DNA of 48,329 nt from Acrocarpospora catenulata (GCF_018476525.1 NZ_JAHCST010000069.1:1-48329); one strand, 5' to 3'. Positions 34,095 to 43,471 are shown, numbered from the stretch's first letter. The notes: a model not told the origin generated them from the letters alone. Program-made: numbers and translations.

Positions 34095-35115
34095 GTGTTT
34101 CCTCCGAAGTCGATTTGGTGGCGACGATCAGTTCCACGGGCCCCGGAAGCACCGTGATGTCGGCGAAGCCGCTCCCCTGAAGCAGCCGCTCATAGTGCGA
34201 AATGGCGTACAACCTGCTGACACAGGCGTCCACGCCCATCAGGAAGTACGACCAGAAGAACTGCGCGGCCAGCCGCTCGGGTGTACGGAACTCCTCGCAG
34301 ATCAGGACCCGCCCGCCGACCGGCAGGGCCTGGTACGCCTTCCGCAGCAACATCCGCGCGGTGGGAATCGGCCAGTCATGCAGAACCCGTACGAACGACA
34401 TCGCGTCGTACCCGCCCGGCAACGGCTCACCGAGGAAGTCACCCCCGACAAACCCCAGCCGATCGCCATGCGGCCGCTCCGCGCGGGTGCGCGCGACCAG
34501 CGGCTCCGCCTCGGGAAGGTTGTAGACGTCCACCACCAGCGACGGCGCGTGCCCGAGCAACTCGGCCGCGAGGGTGCCGTTCCCGCCGCCCACATCAAGG
34601 AGCCGCAGGCCCGGTGCACCCCAGAGCGTCGGCGCGTGGTCGGCGAACGTCGTGACGAAGGGCGCCAGCCCCGCGGCCATGCTGCTCTCGAACCCCTCCA
34701 GCTGCGCCGCGCTCGGCGGCCAGGCGAACGCGCTCTCCGGCATCGACACCGTGCCCCGCAACACCTCCGGCAGGTTGCCGTGCAGCGACCGCCACGGATA
34801 CCGGTCGCGATCGAGCTCCAGCGACCCCGGCCCGGCGACCGCCACGGCCGCGTCCCGCAGCCCGGGGACCGCCAGGTACCGGGTCAGCGTGAAGTCATCC
34901 CCGATCGCCTCACCGCGTACCAGACCCAGGCTTTCCAGGCAGTCCAGCAGCTTGTACAACCGCCCGGGCACCACCTCGAACTTGGCGCTCAGCGTGGCCA
35001 CGTCGGCGGCCTCGGCCTCCAGGGCGTCGAGCAGGCCCAGGTCCAGCGCGGTGCGGACGACGTCCATGGCCTTGGTGCCGTTGGCGAGCAGGCTCAGCAG
35101 CGCTCGGGGAGTCAT
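34081..35115 (-). CDS. SAM-dependent O- or C-methyltransferase (acetylserotonin type)
   Basis: 344 residues from ATG 35115, ATGA overlap with the kynureninase stop. N-terminal dimerisation helices (about 1-100), then a Rossmann methyltransferase with LLDVGGGNGTLA (about 170) and GYDAMSFVRVLHDWP (about 232-246), where His is the catalytic base of plant-like O-methyltransferases; YFLMGVDACVSRLYAISHYERLL lines the acceptor pocket. Homologues methylate aromatic hydroxyls; some (SibL-like) methylate ring carbon of 3-hydroxykynurenine. In this operon the acceptor is probably a kynurenine- or anthranilate-derived ring. Confidence 0.9.
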   Translation of the reverse strand: MTPRALLSLLANGTKAMDVVRTALDLGLLDALEAEAADVATLSAKFEVVPGRLYKLLDCLESLGLVRGEAIGDDFTLTRYLAVPGLRDAAVAVAGPGSLELDRDRYPWRSLHGNLPEVLRGTVSMPESAFAWPPSAAQLEGFESSMAAGLAPFVTTFADHAPTLWGAPGLRLLDVGGGNGTLAAELLGHAPSLVVDVYNLPEAEPLVARTRAERPHGDRLGFVGGDFLGEPLPGGYDAMSFVRVLHDWPIPTARMLLRKAYQALPVGGRVLICEEFRTPERLAAQFFWSYFLMGVDACVSRLYAISHYERLLQGSGFADITVLPGPVELIVATKSTSEETRVSR

Positions 35116-36239
35116 GTGGTGGCCGGCTTCCGTTCGATTTCGAGGGCGTCCATGAAGGCGTCCACCTCGCCGAGGGTGTTGTAGATGTGCGGGGCCACCC
35201 GCAGCGCGCCGCGCCAGCTGCAGACCACGCCCCGGGCGGCCAGCGCCTTCTTCACCCGCTCCGCGCCGGGGAAGCGCAGGCTGACGACCCCGCCGCGCCG
35301 GTCAGGATCGCGCGGCGTGAGCACCTCTAGGCCGAGCTCGTCGGCGCGTTCCAGGATGCGGCCGGTGCAGGCCAGCGAGTGCCGCCGGATCTCCTCGATG
35401 CCCACCAGGGTGAGCAGGTCGAGACCGACCCGGGAGATCATCGGGCCGAGCGGCAGGGGAGTGCCCCCGGCCAGGCGGCGGGCGTCGGACGCCAGGGTGG
35501 TGGCCGGGCCGAAACTGGTCGGGTCCTCGCCGGCCAGCCAGCCGGTCGCCGCCGGGCGCAACTCCGGCAACAGATCGGGGCGCACGTAGAGGAAGGCCGT
35601 GGCGGCACCGCACATCCACTTGTGCGCGCCGCCGAGCAGGAAGTCGACGCCGAGCGCGGTGACGTCGATGGGCACCGCGCCGACGGTCTGGTAGGCGTCC
35701 ACGATCACGTACGCGCCGACCTCGTGCGCCCGGGCGATGACGGGTGCCAGGTCGAGCACGGCCCCGGTGGCGTACGCGCCGTGCGAGAGGCAGACGCACC
35801 GGGTGCGCTCGTCGATGGCGTCCACCAGCGCGGACACGTCGTGGTTCGTCAGGCGCACGACGTCCAGGACCGCGCCGTACCGGGTGAACCCCCGCCAGAG
35901 GAGCGGAACCGTGGGGAACTCCAGATCGCTGGTGATCACCTTGTCCCGGCGGTCGTCGAAGTCGAGGCAGGTCGCGACCCGGGCGAGCAGCGTGCTCAGG
36001 TTGAGGTCGGTGACGATCGAGCCGGGCGGCGCGCCGATGAACCGGCCCAGCGCGTGGGTGTAGGCCCGGGTCTGGTCGAGCCAGCCGTCCCAGACCTCGT
36101 CCCGCCAGGCGGTCAGCGTCTGCCAGTACCGGTTCAGCACGGTTTCCACCCCTCGGGGGATCGCCCCGGTGGAGTTGCTGTTCAGGTACAGACAGGTGTC
36201 GAGCAGCGGGAACTCGGCCCGGAGGGTCGCGTGGTCCAT
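35112..36239 (-). CDS. Kynureninase-like PLP enzyme (class V aminotransferase fold)
   Basis: 375 residues from ATG 36239, sharing one base with the dioxygenase stop (TGATG). PLP Lys207 is in LLGGAHKWMCG; the cofactor Asp is in VIVDAYQTVGAV and aromatic stacking near LSHGAYATGAV. The fold equals kynureninase or cysteine-desulfurase-like lyases. It is slightly short for kynureninase (about 410). The dioxygenase partner makes kynurenine cleavage to anthranilate plus alanine the best guess. No kynurenine formamidase or 3-monooxygenase gene lies in the window, so formamide hydrolysis would be spontaneous or by a distant enzyme. Confidence 0.85.
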   Translation of the reverse strand: MDHATLRAEFPLLDTCLYLNSNSTGAIPRGVETVLNRYWQTLTAWRDEVWDGWLDQTRAYTHALGRFIGAPPGSIVTDLNLSTLLARVATCLDFDDRRDKVITSDLEFPTVPLLWRGFTRYGAVLDVVRLTNHDVSALVDAIDERTRCVCLSHGAYATGAVLDLAPVIARAHEVGAYVIVDAYQTVGAVPIDVTALGVDFLLGGAHKWMCGAATAFLYVRPDLLPELRPAATGWLAGEDPTSFGPATTLASDARRLAGGTPLPLGPMISRVGLDLLTLVGIEEIRRHSLACTGRILERADELGLEVLTPRDPDRRGGVVSLRFPGAERVKKALAARGVVCSWRGALRVAPHIYNTLGEVDAFMDALEIERKPATT

Positions 36240-37051
36240 CACGTCTCCGGTCTGCCGGTTCTGGCCGCGCCCGGCGCGTAGCCGCCGCTGCCGTTCCAGG
36301 TCGCGGTCATCTGCTCGCGGACCTTCCAGAGCTGCCGGAACAGCGGCTGGGTCATGCGCCCGGTGAGCACCTGGGTGGACACCCCGTCCAGCGCCGCCGT
36401 GCCCCGGCTGACGCCGATCGTCCGGCGTACCAGCATGAAGTGGGTGAACAGCCAGGTCTGGTACGCCTCGTCGACGTCGACCAGGCACTCCAGCACCCGG
36501 CGCAGGTCGGCGGTGCCCGGGCCGGGCACGGCGTACACGTCGTAGACCGTGGTGCCGCGCCGGTCGACCAGCCGGTCCAGAGTGCCGGAGACGTACTCGG
36601 CGGCGACCCGGACCCGGTTGTAGCCAGGGGACTCCTGGCCGCTGCCCTTGCCGAGGTGGCGGCGGATCGTCTGGTACGTCTCGGGGGTGAGCGTTTCGAG
36701 CACCCGGATCTCGCCGGACAGGCAGTGGCCGATCCTGACGATGCGCTCCAGGCGGGCGGACGCCTCCCAGAGCGCGTCGTCGTCCAGTTCCCCGACCAGC
36801 TCGGTCAGCTCGTGGGTGAGCAGTTTGAGCCACAGCTCCTGGACCTGGTGCACGATCTGGAACATCAGCTCCTCGGAGCAGATGAGTTCCTCGGTGGGCG
36901 ATTGCAGGGTGAAGAGTTCCGAGGTGCTCAGGTACCGCTCGTAGTCGAGCTTTCCTTCGCCGACGAAAGTCTTCAGCACCGGATTGAAAATCGGCCTCGA
37001 TACCGCGTGTCTGAGTTCGTCCACGGCGAGGCTCGCGGTCTTCGTGTTCAC
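36239..37051 (-). CDS. Tryptophan 2,3-dioxygenase
   Basis: 270 residues from GTG 37051 with only weak GAGAG upstream. LDYERYLSTSELFTLQ (35-50) and MFQIVHQVQELWLKL (63-77) form the substrate pocket; His68 corresponds to the active-site base, and His204 in WLFTHFMLVRRTIG is the heme ligand. VYDVYAVPGPG and the YNRV region match the family; length is normal for bacterial TDO. It opens L-tryptophan to N-formylkynurenine with O2. First gene of a four-gene operon with every junction overlapping, so it likely feeds a dedicated product rather than general catabolism. Confidence 0.9.
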   Translation of the reverse strand: MNTKTASLAVDELRHAVSRPIFNPVLKTFVGEGKLDYERYLSTSELFTLQSPTEELICSEELMFQIVHQVQELWLKLLTHELTELVGELDDDALWEASARLERIVRIGHCLSGEIRVLETLTPETYQTIRRHLGKGSGQESPGYNRVRVAAEYVSGTLDRLVDRRGTTVYDVYAVPGPGTADLRRVLECLVDVDEAYQTWLFTHFMLVRRTIGVSRGTAALDGVSTQVLTGRMTQPLFRQLWKVREQMTATWNGSGGYAPGAARTGRPET

Positions 37052-37270
37052 TGTCTCTCATCTCGTGTATGGGAGGGAGGACGCCGGAGGCGATCTGGGT
37101 GGGCCTCCGGGGTTTGACCAGGCAAGCGTTGGGTCCGGTCGGGGCACTCGCGGAGGAAATGGCGCCGCTTTGCTCCCTCTATTTCTTCCATCGGACGGTG
37201 CTCGGCGGACAGGGCCAGTAGTCAATAAGAAACTCCGGCAAGTGGTCCGCACGGGTCCATCTGAAAATTA

Positions 37271-37289
37271 ATGTCTGACATAAATGTCA
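37271..37289. promoter_or_regulatory. Nested palindromes in the TDO-pentapeptide intergenic region
   Basis: ATGTCTGACAT (37271-37281) and TGACATAAATGTCA (37276-37289) overlap, giving three alternating TGACAT half-sites. The second overlaps a minus-strand TTGACA (37285-37290), a possible -35 of the dioxygenase operon. AT-rich in very GC-rich surroundings. A TetR- or MarR-type site is plausible. The rest of 37052-37369 shows no gene. Confidence 0.45.
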
Positions 37290-37369
37290 AATTCTGATTT
37301 TTCCGGTTGCCCGCAGTGGCGGCCGGGCCCTTCGCCGAACTGTCGGTGCGGGTGCGTACGGTGGGGGCT

Positions 37370-37987
37370 GTGGCGAAACGAGGGCACGGCGGGATCCCGC
37401 CGGAGACGCACAGGTCCGTACGGTCGGCCGACTGGGACGGGGAGGACCTGTCCGGTCAGGAGCACCACCAGGTCGAGTTCGTCGACGTGGACCTGACCGA
37501 GGCCACCAGCACCCGCGCGCTCTTCTCCGAATGCGTCTTCCGCGGCGTGCGCTTCAACGTCTCCACGCACACCGAGACCGCTTTCCTCAACTGCGTCTTC
37601 GTGCGCTGTTCCTTCTTCGACGCCACCTTCACCGGCTGCAAACTGGTCGGCAGCGTCTTCAACGACTGCGAGTTCCCCCTGCTCAAGGTGGCGGGCGGTG
37701 ACTGGTCCTACGTCTCGCTCCGCACCGCCGACCTCGGCGGCGCCTCCTTCGAGGGAGTGCGCCTCCGCGAGGCCGACCTCACCGCGGCCCGCTGCCAGCG
37801 GGCCGTCCTCCGGCAGGTGGACCTGTCCGGCGCCACCCTGGACCGCGCCGACCTCACCGGCTGCGACCTACGCGGCAGCGACCTGTCCGCCCTGGACCCC
37901 CGCCAGGTCACCCTGAAAGCCGCCAAAATCGACTACATGCAGGCGGTAACCCTCGCCACCGCCCTCGGCCTGGAGGTGTCCCCCTGA
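37370..37987 (+). CDS. Pentapeptide-repeat protein
   Basis: 205 residues from GTG 37370 (GGGGG a few bases upstream); frames starting at the TTG at 37307 would cover promoter DNA. Repeats of the A(D/N)LXX type begin at about residue 18 (DWDGEDLSGQ) and run to 190, including CVFRGVRF, CSFFDATF, CKLVGSVF, ADLGGASF, ADLTAARC, VDLSGATL, ADLTGCDL and SDLSAL. They form a right-handed quadrilateral beta-helix. Some such proteins protect DNA gyrase from fluoroquinolones (Qnr, MfpA); this one has no proof of that. Several Cys occupy the repeat core. Stands alone. Confidence 0.85.
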   Translation: MAKRGHGGIPPETHRSVRSADWDGEDLSGQEHHQVEFVDVDLTEATSTRALFSECVFRGVRFNVSTHTETAFLNCVFVRCSFFDATFTGCKLVGSVFNDCEFPLLKVAGGDWSYVSLRTADLGGASFEGVRLREADLTAARCQRAVLRQVDLSGATLDRADLTGCDLRGSDLSALDPRQVTLKAAKIDYMQAVTLATALGLEVSP

Positions 37988-38034
37988 TCGAGCCGGACCG
38001 GCGGGGGACATGGCGGGCGATACTCTGAGTCGTG

Positions 38035-39081
38035 ATGTACCGACTGCTTTTTTCCCGAGTGCTGAGCCGCACTGACGCGGAGGCGATCCATCACCTGACC
38101 GTCCGGCTGCTTCGGATTCTGGCGATCCTGCCGATCGTCCGGCGGATCCTCCACGGCTGGCTGGCCCCGCGTGACGAGGCGCTTCAGGTGACCGCGTTCG
38201 GCCTGCGGTTCCCTTCCCCGTTCGGTCTCGCGGCCGGGTTCGACAAGGACGCGGCCTGCGCGCCGGCGCTGTCCGCGCTCGGCTTCGGTCATGTCGAGGT
38301 CGGCACCATCACCGCGCACGCCCAGCCCGGCAACGCCCGCCCCCGGCTGTTCCGGCTGCCGGCCGAGCGGGCGATCATCAACCGGATGGGCTTCAACAAC
38401 GCCGGGGCCGCCCGCGCGGCGCGACGCCTGAGCGGGCCCCGTCAGGGCGTGGTCGGGGTGAACATCGGCAAGACCAAGGTGGTGCCGGAGGAGGAGGCCA
38501 CCCGCGACTACGTGGCCAGCGCCCGGCAGCTGGCGCCGCTCGCCGACTACCTGGTGGTCAACGTGAGCTCACCCAACACTCCGGGCCTGCGCGACCTGCA
38601 GGCGGTGGATCGCCTGCGGCCGCTGCTGGCCGCCGTCCAGGAGGCGGCGGGCAGCACGCCGCTGCTGGTCAAGATCGCCCCCGACCTGGCGGACGAGGAC
38701 GTGGACGGCGTGGCCCAGCTGGCCGTGGACCTCGGGCTGGCCGGGATCATCGCCACCAACACCACGATCAGCCGGGAGGGCGTGTCCAGCACGGAGGCCG
38801 GCGGCCTGTCCGGGCGCCCGCTGAAGGCGCGCTCGCTGGAGGTGCTCCGGCGGCTGCACGCCAAGGTCGGCGGGCGGCTGGCGCTGGTCTCGGTGGGCGG
38901 GGTCGAGGACGTGGACGACGTCTGGGAGCGGCTGCTGGCCGGTGCAACCCTGGTCCAGGGTTACACCGGCCTGATCTACGGCGGGCCACTGTGGCCGTAC
39001 CGTATCCACCGGCAGTTGTCCCGCCGGCTCCGCCGCCATGGCTACGCGTCGGTGGCCGAGGTCGTCGGCCGCGCCGCCTAG
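38035..39081 (+). CDS. pyrD: Dihydroorotate dehydrogenase, class 2
   Basis: 348 residues from ATG 38035; GTG 38032 is an alternative. No ribosome site precedes it, but TACTCT at 38021-38026 may be the -10 of a leaderless message. The N-terminal helices ([21 protein letters not shown]) bind membrane quinone, as in class 2. FMN site: [26 protein letters not shown] region ([10 protein letters not shown]), [23 protein letters not shown] and SVGGV. Oxidises dihydroorotate to orotate in pyrimidine synthesis. Its stop overlaps the stop of the convergent permease gene by three bases. Confidence 0.95.
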   Translation: MYRLLFSRVLSRTDAEAIHHLTVRLLRILAILPIVRRILHGWLAPRDEALQVTAFGLRFPSPFGLAAGFDKDAACAPALSALGFGHVEVGTITAHAQPGNARPRLFRLPAERAIINRMGFNNAGAARAARRLSGPRQGVVGVNIGKTKVVPEEEATRDYVASARQLAPLADYLVVNVSSPNTPGLRDLQAVDRLRPLLAAVQEAAGSTPLLVKIAPDLADEDVDGVAQLAVDLGLAGIIATNTTISREGVSSTEAGGLSGRPLKARSLEVLRRLHAKVGGRLALVSVGGVEDVDDVWERLLAGATLVQGYTGLIYGGPLWPYRIHRQLSRRLRRHGYASVAEVVGRAA

Positions 39082-39929
39082 CCCTTCTCGGAGCCCTCGT
39101 TGGCCCCCCGGACGAAGTACCGTTGGAAAACCAGGAAGATGATCGCCACCGGGATGGTGGCCAGCACCGCCGCGCCCAGCTTCAGCGGGTACTGCGTACC
39201 CACCCCCAGTGACCCGGAGACCAGGTCGGCCAGGCCCCTGGGCAGGGTGAACAGGGCTGGGTCCTGCACCGCGACGAGGCTGTGCGGGAACTCGTTCCAG
39301 GTGCCCTGGAAGGCGATGATGGTGAGCGTGAGCAGGGCCGGTCTGGCCATCGGCAGCACCACCGACCAGTAGGTGCGGAACACCCCGGCCCCGTCGATCC
39401 TGGCGGCCTCCTCCACGCTCACCGGGATCGACTCGAAGAACTGTTTCATGATGAACACGCCGGCCGCGTCCACGATCACGGGCAGGATCAGCGCGGTGTA
39501 GCTGTTGTAGATCCCGAGCTGGTTGAGCACCAGGAACTTCGGGATGAACAGCACCACGCCGGGCACCGCCATGACCGCGATGAGAGCCGAGAAGATCGCC
39601 TTGCGGCCGCCGAACCTCAGACGGGCGAGAGCGTAGCCCGCCATCGAGTTGAGCAGCACCCGGGCCACCGTGACGACGATCGTCACCAGCACCGAGTTCC
39701 CCAGCCAGATGGGCAGGTCGGTGCCGAGGAACACCCGCTCGTACGCGCTGGTGGAGAACACCTCGGGAACCGGCGAGAGCGGGTTGGCCGCCGCGTCCGG
39801 CTCGGTCTTGAAGGAGTTGCCGATCTGGATGACGAACGGGTACAGGAACACCAGCGCGAAGAAGACCAGCACGAAGTAGCCGAGGAAAGTCGACGCCAGC
39901 GTGCGGGCCTGGCTGCGGTCACGGGCCAT
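39078..39929 (-). CDS. Sugar ABC transporter permease, MalG type (second system)
   Basis: 283 residues from ATG 39929, one base after the MalF-type stop. Six membrane helices; EAA loop [46 protein letters not shown] is the periplasmic segment after helix 1. Last gene of the LacI-headed operon. Confidence 0.93.
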   Translation of the reverse strand: MARDRSQARTLASTFLGYFVLVFFALVFLYPFVIQIGNSFKTEPDAAANPLSPVPEVFSTSAYERVFLGTDLPIWLGNSVLVTIVVTVARVLLNSMAGYALARLRFGGRKAIFSALIAVMAVPGVVLFIPKFLVLNQLGIYNSYTALILPVIVDAAGVFIMKQFFESIPVSVEEAARIDGAGVFRTYWSVVLPMARPALLTLTIIAFQGTWNEFPHSLVAVQDPALFTLPRGLADLVSGSLGVGTQYPLKLGAAVLATIPVAIIFLVFQRYFVRGANEGSEKG

Positions 39930-39930
39930 C

Positions 39931-41037
39931 TCACACCTCCCGCTGCGCCGCGGCGGCCCGGCTGCGGCCCGGTGCGCCGCGGTCGCGCATGATCCAGCGC
40001 TGCGCCAGCGTCATGATCACGATGATGGCGAACAGTACGAACGAGATCGCCGTCCCCGGGCCGTACTCGAAGTTCCGGAACGCCGTCCGGTACGACAGGT
40101 ACGCCGGGGTCAGCGTGGTCTTGGCAGGGTTGCCCTGGCTCATCACGTACACCTGGTCGAAGACCATCCAGGTGGCGATCATGCCGAGGGTCAGCACCAG
40201 GAACAGGGTGGGCTTCAGCATCGGCAGCGTGACGTGCCGGAAGACCCGCTTCCGGTCGGCGCCGTCGATCATCGCCGCCTCCGAGAGGCTGGCCGGGATG
40301 TCCTGGAGCGCAGCCAGGAACATCAGCATGAAGGTGCCCGAGGAGGTCCAGATGACCAGGATGATGATGGTCATCATGCCCACGCTCGGCCCCGACAGCC
40401 ATTCCCACCAGGACAGGCCGAACGGACCGCCGGACAGCAGCGCCGCGGGCGGGTTGTCGATGTCCCACAGGCCGACCGCGCTGAGCAGCAGGTGGAGCGT
40501 GCCGCGCGCGTCGGAGAACCACTGCGGTCCCTCGATGCCGAACAGCCCGAGCAGCCCGTTCACCGCGCCGGAGTTGGCGAAGATGAACAGGAAGACCACG
40601 CTGATCGCCACCGAGCTGGTGACCGAGGGGAAGAAGAACGCCCCCCGGAAGAACGTCTTGCCCTTCAGCACCCGGCTGTTGACCACGATGGCCAGCCCCA
40701 GCGCCAGCACCGTCTGGGCCGGGACCACGATGACCACGTAGTAGAAGTTGTTCCTGAGGCTGGTCATGAAGTCCTGGCGGGCCAGGCCTTCATCGGTGAA
40801 CAGCTTGGTGTAGTTGTCCAGACCGGCCATCGGCACGGTCGACTTGAACGGGCTGCCCTGGCCGTTCCAGTCGGTGAAGCTCACCCAGAGCGCCATCAGG
40901 ATGGGCAGCAGCATGAACAGGCCGAGGATGATGACCACGGGTGCCACGAACAGCCAGCCGGCGATGTTCTCCTTGGCCCGGGCGGACAGCCCCCGGCGGG
41001 ACGGCGGATGAGCCGCCGGGTGGGTTGTCGCGGCCAT
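39931..41037 (-). CDS. Sugar ABC transporter permease, MalF type (second system)
   Basis: 368 residues from ATG 41037, with AAGGAGG 5-6 bases upstream; the longer in-frame start at 41067 is rejected. About eight membrane segments with an extra loop (LLSAVGLWDIDNPPAALLSGGPFGLSW, about 185-215) that is longer than in the first system. EAA loop SLSEAAMIDGADRKRVFRHVTLPMLKP. A strong stem-loop lies between its start and the binding-protein gene. Confidence 0.93.
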   Translation of the reverse strand: MAATTHPAAHPPSRRGLSARAKENIAGWLFVAPVVIILGLFMLLPILMALWVSFTDWNGQGSPFKSTVPMAGLDNYTKLFTDEGLARQDFMTSLRNNFYYVVIVVPAQTVLALGLAIVVNSRVLKGKTFFRGAFFFPSVTSSVAISVVFLFIFANSGAVNGLLGLFGIEGPQWFSDARGTLHLLLSAVGLWDIDNPPAALLSGGPFGLSWWEWLSGPSVGMMTIIILVIWTSSGTFMLMFLAALQDIPASLSEAAMIDGADRKRVFRHVTLPMLKPTLFLVLTLGMIATWMVFDQVYVMSQGNPAKTTLTPAYLSYRTAFRNFEYGPGTAISFVLFAIIVIMTLAQRWIMRDRGAPGRSRAAAAQREV

Positions 41038-41057
41038 GACCGGCCTCCTTTCTGCCG

Positions 41058-41101
41058 GGTACGGCACCCGCCCCCGATGCGTTCCGAGCGGGTGCCGTAC
41101 C
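41058..41101 (-). other. Stem-loop between binding-protein and permease genes
   Basis: Perfect 14-base arms GGTACGGCACCCGC (41058-41071) and its complement (41088-41101) are separated by 16 bases. No U-run follows. Such stem-loops after the binding-protein gene stop 3' decay or partly terminate transcription, giving more binding protein than permease. Confidence 0.7.
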
Positions 41102-41110
41102 GCGGTCAGG

Positions 41111-42373
41111 TCAGTTGCCGAGCGCCGCCTGGACGTTCTTCTGCACCCGCGCCAGCAGGGCCTTGGTGTCGGTGCTGGCCAGCTGCTGGATACCGGTGTC
41201 GAAGTCGGCCAGCACGCTGTCCATCTTCGGAGCGTTGACCGGGCCGTGCGCGTACTCGGCGCCGTTCACGAAGGGGGCGTCGTCGGGGAAGGCCGCGGTG
41301 TAGGCGTCCTTGGCCGACTGGCGGGAGGGCATGACGCCGAACGCCTGGGCGAAGGCCATCTGCTGCTCGGCCGTGGTCATCGCCTCCACGAAGCTGATGG
41401 CCTGGTCCTTGAACTTGCTCTTGGCGGCGATGCCCCAGCAGTTGGTGAAGGAGAGGGTGCCCTTGCCCTTGGGGCCGGCCGGCATCTCGTGCACCGTGTA
41501 CTTCACGTCGGGGAAGTCGTTCTTCAGGGCGCCCTTGATCCAGTTGCCCTCCACGGTCATCGCGGCCTTGCCCTTGCCGAAGGCCTCACCGGCCCAGCCG
41601 GCGTCCAGTTGCTTGGGCGTCTGGGCGTACTTGTCCTTCATCAGGCCCTTGACGTAGTCCAGCGCGGTCAGGTTCTCCGGGCTGTCGGCGGTGGCGGTCT
41701 TGCCGTCCGGGCTGATCAGCCAGCCGCCGGCCTCGACCATGAACGCGCCCACCCGGTCCCGGGTGTCGCCGAGCGCCAGCGGGGTGATGTCCTTGGCCTT
41801 GAGCTTCTCGCTCACCGCGGTGAGCTGGTCCCAGGTGGTGGGCACGTCGGCGTCGGTGAGCCCGGCCTTGGACCACAGGTCGGAGTTGATCACCAGGGCG
41901 AGGGTGGAGAAGTCCTTGGGGGCGCAGTAGTACTGGCCGTTGTAGGTGAAGGTGTCCCGCAGGCTCTGGTAGAAGTCGGTCGAGTTGGAGATCTTGTCCC
42001 CGTACGGCTCCAGCGCGCCCACGCTCGCGTAGTCGGCGAACCGGGAGGCGTCCACGTAGAACACGTCGGGCGGGCTGTCCCCGGCGAAGGCCTGGCCGAG
42101 CTGCTGGCCGAGGTCCTGGGCGGGCGTCACGGTGGCGGTGTTGCCGGTCTTGGACGCCCAGGCGTCGGCGGCGGCCTTGACCGCGTTGGTCTCGGCGTCC
42201 CCCGAGGAGCCGATCATGATCTGCAGGTCCGCCTTGGTGGCGGGGGCCTGGCTGGCCGACTCGCTGGACTGGGCGTTGGGCTCTTCGAAGCCGCTGCCGC
42301 AGGCGGCCGTGGAGAGCAGGGCCGCGGAAGTGGCGGCCCCCAGGGCTGCTTTCCAGAGGTTGCTGCGCTTCAT
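41111..42373 (-). CDS. Sugar ABC transporter substrate-binding lipoprotein (second system)
   Basis: 420 residues from ATG 42373, with AGGAAA 6-8 bases upstream. Lipobox LLSTAAC near residue 25. Family 1 binding protein: VKAAADAWASKTGN, PDVFYVDASRFADYAS, FGKGKAAMTVEGNWI and the closing hinge with PSRQSAKDAY. Sequence differs clearly from the binding protein at 6860-8131, so the two operons import different sugars. Sits 44 bases behind the LacI-type gene. Confidence 0.93.
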   Translation of the reverse strand: MKRSNLWKAALGAATSAALLSTAACGSGFEEPNAQSSESASQAPATKADLQIMIGSSGDAETNAVKAAADAWASKTGNTATVTPAQDLGQQLGQAFAGDSPPDVFYVDASRFADYASVGALEPYGDKISNSTDFYQSLRDTFTYNGQYYCAPKDFSTLALVINSDLWSKAGLTDADVPTTWDQLTAVSEKLKAKDITPLALGDTRDRVGAFMVEAGGWLISPDGKTATADSPENLTALDYVKGLMKDKYAQTPKQLDAGWAGEAFGKGKAAMTVEGNWIKGALKNDFPDVKYTVHEMPAGPKGKGTLSFTNCWGIAAKSKFKDQAISFVEAMTTAEQQMAFAQAFGVMPSRQSAKDAYTAAFPDDAPFVNGAEYAHGPVNAPKMDSVLADFDTGIQQLASTDTKALLARVQKNVQAALGN

Positions 42374-42417
42374 CGGATATTTCCTAACTTTCCGGGGGGG
42401 TTGTGCGATCACTGGGG

Positions 42418-43434
42418 TCAGGCCGACTGCCGGACCACCAGCGAGGGTTGGAGCAGGGCGTGGCCGGGCGGCTGTCCCTCGAACAGGCGGGCAAGCAGGG
42501 CGACGCAGTTCACCGCGGCCTCGGCCAGCGGCTGGTGCACGCTGGTCAGGCCGATGGCCTTGGCCACGGCGGTGTCGTCGAAGCCGGTGACCGCGACGAA
42601 GCCGCCGGCGTCGGCGCGCCAGGCGGGGCTGGGCTCGCGGGCCACGTGCAGCGCGCCGAGGGCGAGCGAGTCGCTGGCGCAGACCAGGGCGGTGATGGCG
42701 GGGTCGGCGGCCAGCAGGTCGCGGGCGGCGGCCTCCCCGTCGGCGATGCCGTCGGTGGTGGCCCGGCTGAGGCCGGTGGCGTCCAGACCGGCCCGGTCCA
42801 GCGCCCGCAGCCAGCCCTGCCTGCGGTCGTCGCCGACGCCGGACCCGTCCGGCCAGCCGATGAAGCCGATGCGGCGGTGGCCCTTGGCGATCAGGTGGCT
42901 GGTGGCCGCGTCGGTCCCGGCGGCGCCGTCCACGTCCACCCAGGGGTGGGGGAGCGCCGGTAATTCGCTCCACGGGCGGCCGAAGGTGACGAACGGCAGG
43001 CCCTGCTCCAGCAGCCAGGAGGTGCGCCGGTCCTTGTGGTGGGTGCTGGTGAGCACGAAGGCGTCCGGCTCGTACGCGCCGAGCAGGTCCTCGAAGGCGG
43101 CGATCTCGCGGTCGTCCCCGTCGGCCGTGTAGACCAGCAGCCGGTACCCGGCCTGCACGGCGGACTCGGTGAGCGCGTGCAGGAACCGGTCCAGTACCGA
43201 CCCGTTGATGCCGTCGTGCTCCGGGTCCACCCGGATCGCGATCAGACCGGACCGTCCGGTCCGCATCCGCCGCGCCGCCTGGTTGACCCGGTAGCCGAGC
43301 TCCTCCACCGCGTCGAGCACCCGCTGCCGGGTCTCCTCGCGGACGACCTCGGGAGTGTTGAGGACGTTGGACACGGTCTGACGGGAAACGCCCGCGGCAC
43401 GGGCGACGTCGGCGATCGTCACCTTATCCGCCAT
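42418..43434 (-). CDS. LacI-family transcriptional regulator
   Basis: 338 residues from ATG 43434. Helix-turn-helix VTIADVARAAGVSRQTVSNVLN (5-26) and hinge AARRMRTGRSGLIAIRV (about 53-69) precede a periplasmic-binding-protein-like core with VTGFDDTAVAKAIGLTSVHQP. It heads the operon and should bind the two TTGA-N4-TCAA sites at 43472-43513, thereby repressing its own operon and the divergent debranching-enzyme gene until sugar appears. Confidence 0.93.
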   Translation of the reverse strand: MADKVTIADVARAAGVSRQTVSNVLNTPEVVREETRQRVLDAVEELGYRVNQAARRMRTGRSGLIAIRVDPEHDGINGSVLDRFLHALTESAVQAGYRLLVYTADGDDREIAAFEDLLGAYEPDAFVLTSTHHKDRRTSWLLEQGLPFVTFGRPWSELPALPHPWVDVDGAAGTDAATSHLIAKGHRRIGFIGWPDGSGVGDDRRQGWLRALDRAGLDATGLSRATTDGIADGEAAARDLLAADPAITALVCASDSLALGALHVAREPSPAWRADAGGFVAVTGFDDTAVAKAIGLTSVHQPLAEAAVNCVALLARLFEGQPPGHALLQPSLVVRQSA

Positions 43435-43471
43435 AAAGGCACCTTTCGGACATTTCGCGAGGTCTGGGGGC

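Noticed and set aside
35112-37061. 649-residue minus-strand frame from ATG 37061
   Set aside because: Its first part is an out-of-frame reading of the dioxygenase gene; the real kynureninase-like protein begins at 36239.
37370-37987. Fluoroquinolone-resistance (Qnr/MfpA) protein
   Set aside because: The pentapeptide fold is shared by many proteins; nothing in the sequence or context specifically supports gyrase protection.
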